Positions 44,150 through 48,791 of a DNA stretch of 48,791 nt are shown piece by piece; the stretch's first letter is position 1, and the number at the start of each line of letters is the position of its first letter. The notes beneath the pieces were generated by a model that searched no databases, was not told the DNA's origin, and saw only the letters and a program-made list of their open reading frames with translations. Both the position numbers and the translations under genes were made by a program. Source of the stretch: Spongospora subterranea f. sp. subterranea (Eukaryota > Endomyxa: Phytomyxea > Phytomyxea > Plasmodiophorida); assembly GCA_049724395.1 (NCBI GenBank), contig JAUGWO010000223.1:1-48791 (forward strand), read 5' to 3'.

Positions 44150-45995
44150 GGCAAGATCTCCAGCGTCAGCTCTTAACCACTGCGATTTTCGCCAGAAGTG
44201 ATGTGACCAGATTCTACCAAATCTTAAAATCTTCAATCGAGATGTTTATCAGATTCAATGGTTTGCCACAACCAGATCGCCTGAAAAATCTGCACGGAAA
44301 CAACAATTTCCGCCAGGATGTCTGTAAGGGAGACTCAATTCCAACTTATTCACATGGGGGTGCTACACAGGAGCAGCAATATAACACTGTTGCTGTTTTG
44401 TGTTCATTGCGGAGGTCCTGACAATGTAAGGAGGAGCTCAAACGCTCTTACGCGAAGCCAGCCTCAAGGACAACGATAAGAAACCCAATGTGATCATGAG
44501 GGTGCACCACCCAAAACTATTGTTGAGCCCTCACAGACACGTTCTGGGCGGCTATTTTCGAAAAGTGCAATCAACAAGCCTCACGAGCAGACATCGATGT
44601 CTAAGGTTAATCGTGTCAGCTTCGAAAATGAGGAGGATTACTTTCATGAGCATGTAGATGGAGTCGATGGTATCGGATTGATGCTGCCCTCAGATTAATA
44701 ATGAAATCCCCACTGAATGGCGACCTCCAAAGGTTCATTTCGTTCCAAAATCCCAAAGGAAACTCCGATTGTTCTGCAATCCACTCCAGTGGCGAAACTG
44801 GTAAGATCAGTTGAATTATCTGTCGGAGATATCAAGTTCACGTTTCCAACCGCAATCGATGACGGTGATGATTTTACTGTCAAAGGGAACAACACGTGGC
44901 AGGTTCTACAGAAGATCGATCAGGCTCACGAACATTTCCATTGGGCGACTTCTTTCCAATTAATTCCCATTTTTTTGTATTGGTGGACATAACAATTGTT
45001 ACAGTTACTGGAAGCGTCTCCGTCAGACGACATTGGGTGCACGTGCTCGACGATGATATCCCCGATGTGCTACTAGGCAGACCGCCTGCTATTATGCCTT
45101 GGCGTAGATGTGGAAAAACAGTTGTGTGATTTAGGACAACGTTTTTTTGAAACCATCGACCAACCGTCCGATCTAGAACATCAACTCGGCCAGAAGCTAA
45201 TTGTCGATGATGATACTTTCCCTACTGTACAAACTCTGGCGTCGAAGGACATCTCCTCTGTGTTGGACAAGATATGCGATGATGCAAGGAACAGGGGCGT
45301 TTCTGCTGTTTCTGTTCAGGATTTGTCAACCTTTTTCAAGAATACCAGGATGTTTCCGATTGAATCGTGGTCCTGACCCGCCAGTTAAGGTGGATCCTAT
45401 AGTTGTAGAATTGAAACCTGACGTTGTTCCAGTTTTATGAAAGCCTCGTCACCAACCACCGCTGCATGAGGCTTTTTTAAAAGACCATTTCAAGCAGTTG
45501 ATCGAATTCGGATTCGTGGACCTCAATTCCAAATCTCAGTGGGCGTCACCTGTTTTTTGCGTTGCCAAAAGTGGTGAAAACAGGACTCTCGTTCAGTCGT
45601 CGACCTTCGCATTCCTAATTCGATGATTCAACGTTGCGTTTGGCCTATGCCGAATCAGAGTATGGCGGTTGGATCATACCTGTCGATGTCGGAGGTATTC
45701 GCAGTTTTTTCAAGACATTTTGAAGTTCCTCCGCATGAAAGGAGGGGAATGAGACCGATCAGACCCGTCTGTTATCCAGGCTCGTCAGTTCTACTCAATA
45801 CAGACCTTGTTATCCACCGATCTAATCGTGTGTGTCTGTGTTGGCAGCCCGAGTCCAGGCTCGTAATCCTGAGACGCCAACACAGTTTAAGCTGCGGAAT
45901 CGACACAAAGTATCGGTCCCACCGGCGAATCCCAGATTCCATGATAATTGAGGAACTGCATCAGGAGTCTGGATTGAAAATTAAAAATTTTTAAT
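44150..45995 (+). mobile_element. Ty3/gypsy fossil B
   Basis: Broken fossil on the + strand with several breaks. Parts in order: gag-like sequence (44260-44690), protease-like domain with DDDIPDVLLGRP (44700-45120), linker before RT with KVDPIVVELKPDVVPV (~45390), and the start of RT (45470-45700). Later pieces to about 45990 are unclear. No LTRs were identified. It begins right after the MULE end. Confidence 0.7.
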
Positions 45996-46100
45996 CTCAG
46001 AATAGTGGCATAAAAAAAAGAAGCATATATAAACAGCCCAACTGACTCCTTTCGGCAAGGCCTATAAAATGACCCCCTTTTTAGCAAATTCGCAATTTTC

Positions 46101-46335
46101 ATCATCAAGTGGATCACCCGATTCTTCTCTATTCATTGTCAATTCTCGCCAGTATCATCATTAAGTGGATCACTCGATTCTTCTCTATTTATTGTCAATT
46201 CTCGCCAGTATCATCATCAAGTGGACCACTCGATTCTTCTCTATTTATTGTCGATTGTCGCCATTATCATCATCAAGTGGATCGTCCAATTCTTCTCTCT
46301 TGGTTGTCGATTGTCGCCATTATCATCACCAAGAT
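46101..46335. repeat. 56-bp tandem repeat, four copies
   Basis: AAGTGGATCACTCGATTCTT begins units at 46107, 46163, 46219 and 46275 (period 56 bp). It probably belongs to or borders the LTR region of fossil C. The open frames over it are periodic artefacts. Confidence 0.85.
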
Positions 46336-46359
46336 TTTCTAGCCAGGGCTGATCGACCG

Positions 46360-48791
46360 TGACCCAGATCGGGGGGAATGTACCTTCATTGCTCAAGCAG
46401 CAGTTCTGACCTAGACGCCTTTTTCGAAGACGATTATGCCGGCGACGAATTTACCGAATTGATGTGCACTTCTGACAATGGTTTTGAGGATGGATGGAAG
46501 CACATCAATCTTTCTGAAGGAATAATCTGTGCTGCAGTTCGGTCGCAGTGGCCAGAACGGAATAGCGGTGAAAGGAGAGGAGAGATAACGAGATAAAAGA
46601 GGGAGAAAGAAACAGTTTTTTATTAGTTGCCAAATAGGAGGTAAAAGAGTATTAATAGTTGCAGGGTCGAGGAGTAGCACATTCCCCTCTTTCAAGCCAG
46701 GCTCTGGAGAGATCGGCGGAAAGTTGCTCCATGGGACGTGATTGTAGAAACGATTTCACCATTAAAAAACATCTGAAACAATAGATATAAACGGCTCCCA
46801 TGGAAGATCTGATGGCTCAAAACCCTGTTAATCGATCAATAATTCAATATCACCAGTATCAGTGTTGCGCCTCAAGTTGCAAATAGAAGATAGGTTATTG
46901 GTAGCGCCATGTGATGCGATATTGTGAAAGAGATCTGTTGTGAGGTTAATGTTCATGTCATGGTAATACATCAGACGTTGGTCATCCATTGCCGAGATGT
47001 CCGAAGTGATCAATTCATTTACAGTGAACACGTGCGCGTTGACACACGTCAACAATCTGTGCTGGACCGAACCATTTAAAACAGGATTTTCTACTCTGAC
47101 ACGGTGAAGAGTAGAGCACATAATCCAGTGGTATAATTTATGTCGACAATTGATCTATGATTTCGACGAGAACGATGATCCTGTGCGAGTTGTCTAACAC
47201 AATAAACCACTTCCTTGTGTATGGAATCCAGAGCGTCAGGAAGGTCGACAGTGATCTCATTGATTCGCTGTGTGGGGATAGAGAGAGGCACATTAATAAT
47301 GGTGTCACTGTGAGGACGGAAAATTGACGACAATAAACAAAAAGATTGTAGGCCTGTAAAGATGGTGGCGCTACAAGTGGATAGAAGGCGGTGATAAAGT
47401 GTCGGCGATATGTTGACGAGAGCACAATTTATCAACCACACTGCTCTTAAAATGTGATCCCTGATCAGAAACGTGCCGATAAACTATCCCGAAACATCTT
47501 GAACCTGTCGATAAGAGAGAATACCACATTGAAATGATCGGCGTGTTCGCAGACGATCAATTCGACGAAACAGCTGAGATGGTCCTTTGAAACTAGCACG
47601 TACGATAATTGATGTGATTGGTTGACTTTGGGTTTGGAAATGTACAAGGATTATAATGTAAAATAGTGTTAGGTTTATAGGCATTCAGCACTGAACCAAT
47701 ACGGTCGAAGACCAACGGCACCACGAACCCGTAAACAGTGGAGGAAGTTAGAATCAAACTCTTGAATATATCCGACTATATCCGGCCATCATAACCGGGA
47801 CTGTATTGTCTTAATGGTGTTATCAGAAGTGAAATGGGCCCAGAGTCCCATATGGGCCATAACCATCAGAGGAATTCGGAGAGTCGTAGAGAGTGATCCA
47901 GAGTGCAAGTCATCAGGATCGGGTTTAAATTGTTCATTATAGATGTAGTTGGACTGGTTTTCGGCAATGGATTGTACTGTTGGCTAAATGAAATCGTCAG
48001 CAATTCGATAAGACTCGACAGGGACAGCGAGTCGTTTTGATGTGTGTTGTATATCATAATGGTGTCGATATGGGCCATAGATCCCACCACACGTTCAGTG
48101 CACTTGTTCCCTTCAATCGTGTCAATCGTGAGACGATGACCTTGTACTTGAACGTCCTTCTTATCGACAACATCATATTCTGAGCCGTATCTGCTGTGAG
48201 AATTTCTAACACAAAGTCGTTAGATTCTAGGGATTTAACATGGTCGTGCATGAACTGCCGATGGATTTCGGCATTGCAACGACTGTTGGCGCGAAATGGA
48301 GTGGCGCCTGGTTTAAGAGTTAGCATAATTGGCGTCACCTTAGTAGGGGGATCACGACACAGTTTTAGTCGCCACATGTCTCGTTTAATGACTTCTGCAT
48401 GGAGGCGGTGACGACGACCTGCAGCTAGACCATTCTTCACAGCTCGATTACACATGTTCTCGATAGCCGCTCCAATTTCTGTCATCTGATCCGTGTCGAT
48501 ATCAATGGAATAGCGATACCCGGTTCATCGGAAGAAGCGGCAAATGGAGTCGGGAGATGAAATGGGATTTTTTTTTAGCGGACAGAAGTGGTGTAAGCCT
48601 TTGTGCGGTTCGTTTCGGTGTATCTTCAATCGTTGAGTGTGGACCCACCGCCGCTTGAAGCTTAACCAGGTTTATCAATTACAACAACCTTCTGAGAGAT
48701 CTACACACGCCACAAAGCACTCGCGACGTCGCAAAGTAACTTTGGCGCCAATAGGTGAATCGAGGGTGAAATCCAAGATCGCGGAGCCTAT
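46360..48791 (-). mobile_element. Ty3/gypsy (chromovirus-like) fossil C, runs off the window
   Basis: Broken fossil on the minus strand with many breaks. Parts seen: protease-like sequence (48791-48490), linker before RT with VTPIMLTLKPGATPFRAN (48380-48300), integrase zinc-region and core remnants (47900-47460), and a chromodomain (46870-46760, GFEPSDLPWEPF). A purine tract GAAAGAGGGGAA is followed by TGTGCTACTCC at about 46688, a likely LTR start. The 48404-48791 part closely matches fossil A. Confidence 0.75.

Noticed and set aside
46109-46362. Open frames reading repeated SILASIIIKW text
   Set aside because: Produced by the 56-bp period, which is not a multiple of three; the same words appear in several frames.

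Overview
The window is nuclear DNA of a eukaryote, most likely a protist. Its genes carry 50-63 nt GT-AG introns, it holds a tRNA gene without an encoded CCA, and it is dense in eukaryotic transposons (pogo, Harbinger, MULE, LINE, Copia, Ty3/gypsy). The pogo transposase at 10.8-12.9 kb resembles, from memory, a family common in oomycetes. Many ankyrin genes, a BTB gene and short introns would also fit a plasmodiophorid. The lineage stays open.

Layout. 1-3.6 kb: + strand multi-exon ankyrin-repeat gene copy, decayed. 3.7-4.8 kb: remnant of a cysteine-protease-like gene (-). 5.5-6.5 kb: intact BTB-like gene (+). 7.76-9.66 kb: two-exon gene for a 616-aa secreted low-complexity protein. 10.8-12.9 kb: pogo-like transposon with matching ends and TA target duplication. 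13-19.5 kb: diverged tandem duplication, about 4.1 kb apart, of a block ending in two secreted paralogues that share a KWDLEADA-type motif. One has a tandem array of 23-aa repeats that decays at its 3' side. 21.2 kb: tRNA-Glu(UUC). 21.3-25.2 kb: broken Copia fossil (-) with an 80-bp Stowaway-like MITE inside. 25.2-26.6 kb: tandem and inverted repeats. 26.6-29.2 kb: decayed LINE with RT, RNase H and CCHC finger. 29.5-30.9 kb: Ty3/gypsy fossil (-) lying in the tail of a second ankyrin gene (30.9-36.0 kb, -), an inverted copy of the first. 36.1-44.1 kb: a MULE whose ends are arrays of short repeats. Into its left end went a 4.6-kb element with 27-bp inverted ends, holding an intact spliced Harbinger-type transposase, a spliced 260-aa protein of unknown function and a pogo-type transposase. 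44.1-46.0 kb and 46.4-48.8 kb: two further Ty3/gypsy fossils.

The likely living host genes are the BTB gene, the secreted 616-aa gene and the two KWDLEADA paralogues, clustered at 5.5-19.5 kb, plus tRNA-Glu. The rest is an ankyrin gene family being rearranged by nested transposons. The most unusual items are the two-transposase element at 36229-40836 with its reconstructable insertion site and its 9-bp AAACGTTT operator-like arrays, and the secreted repeat proteins.
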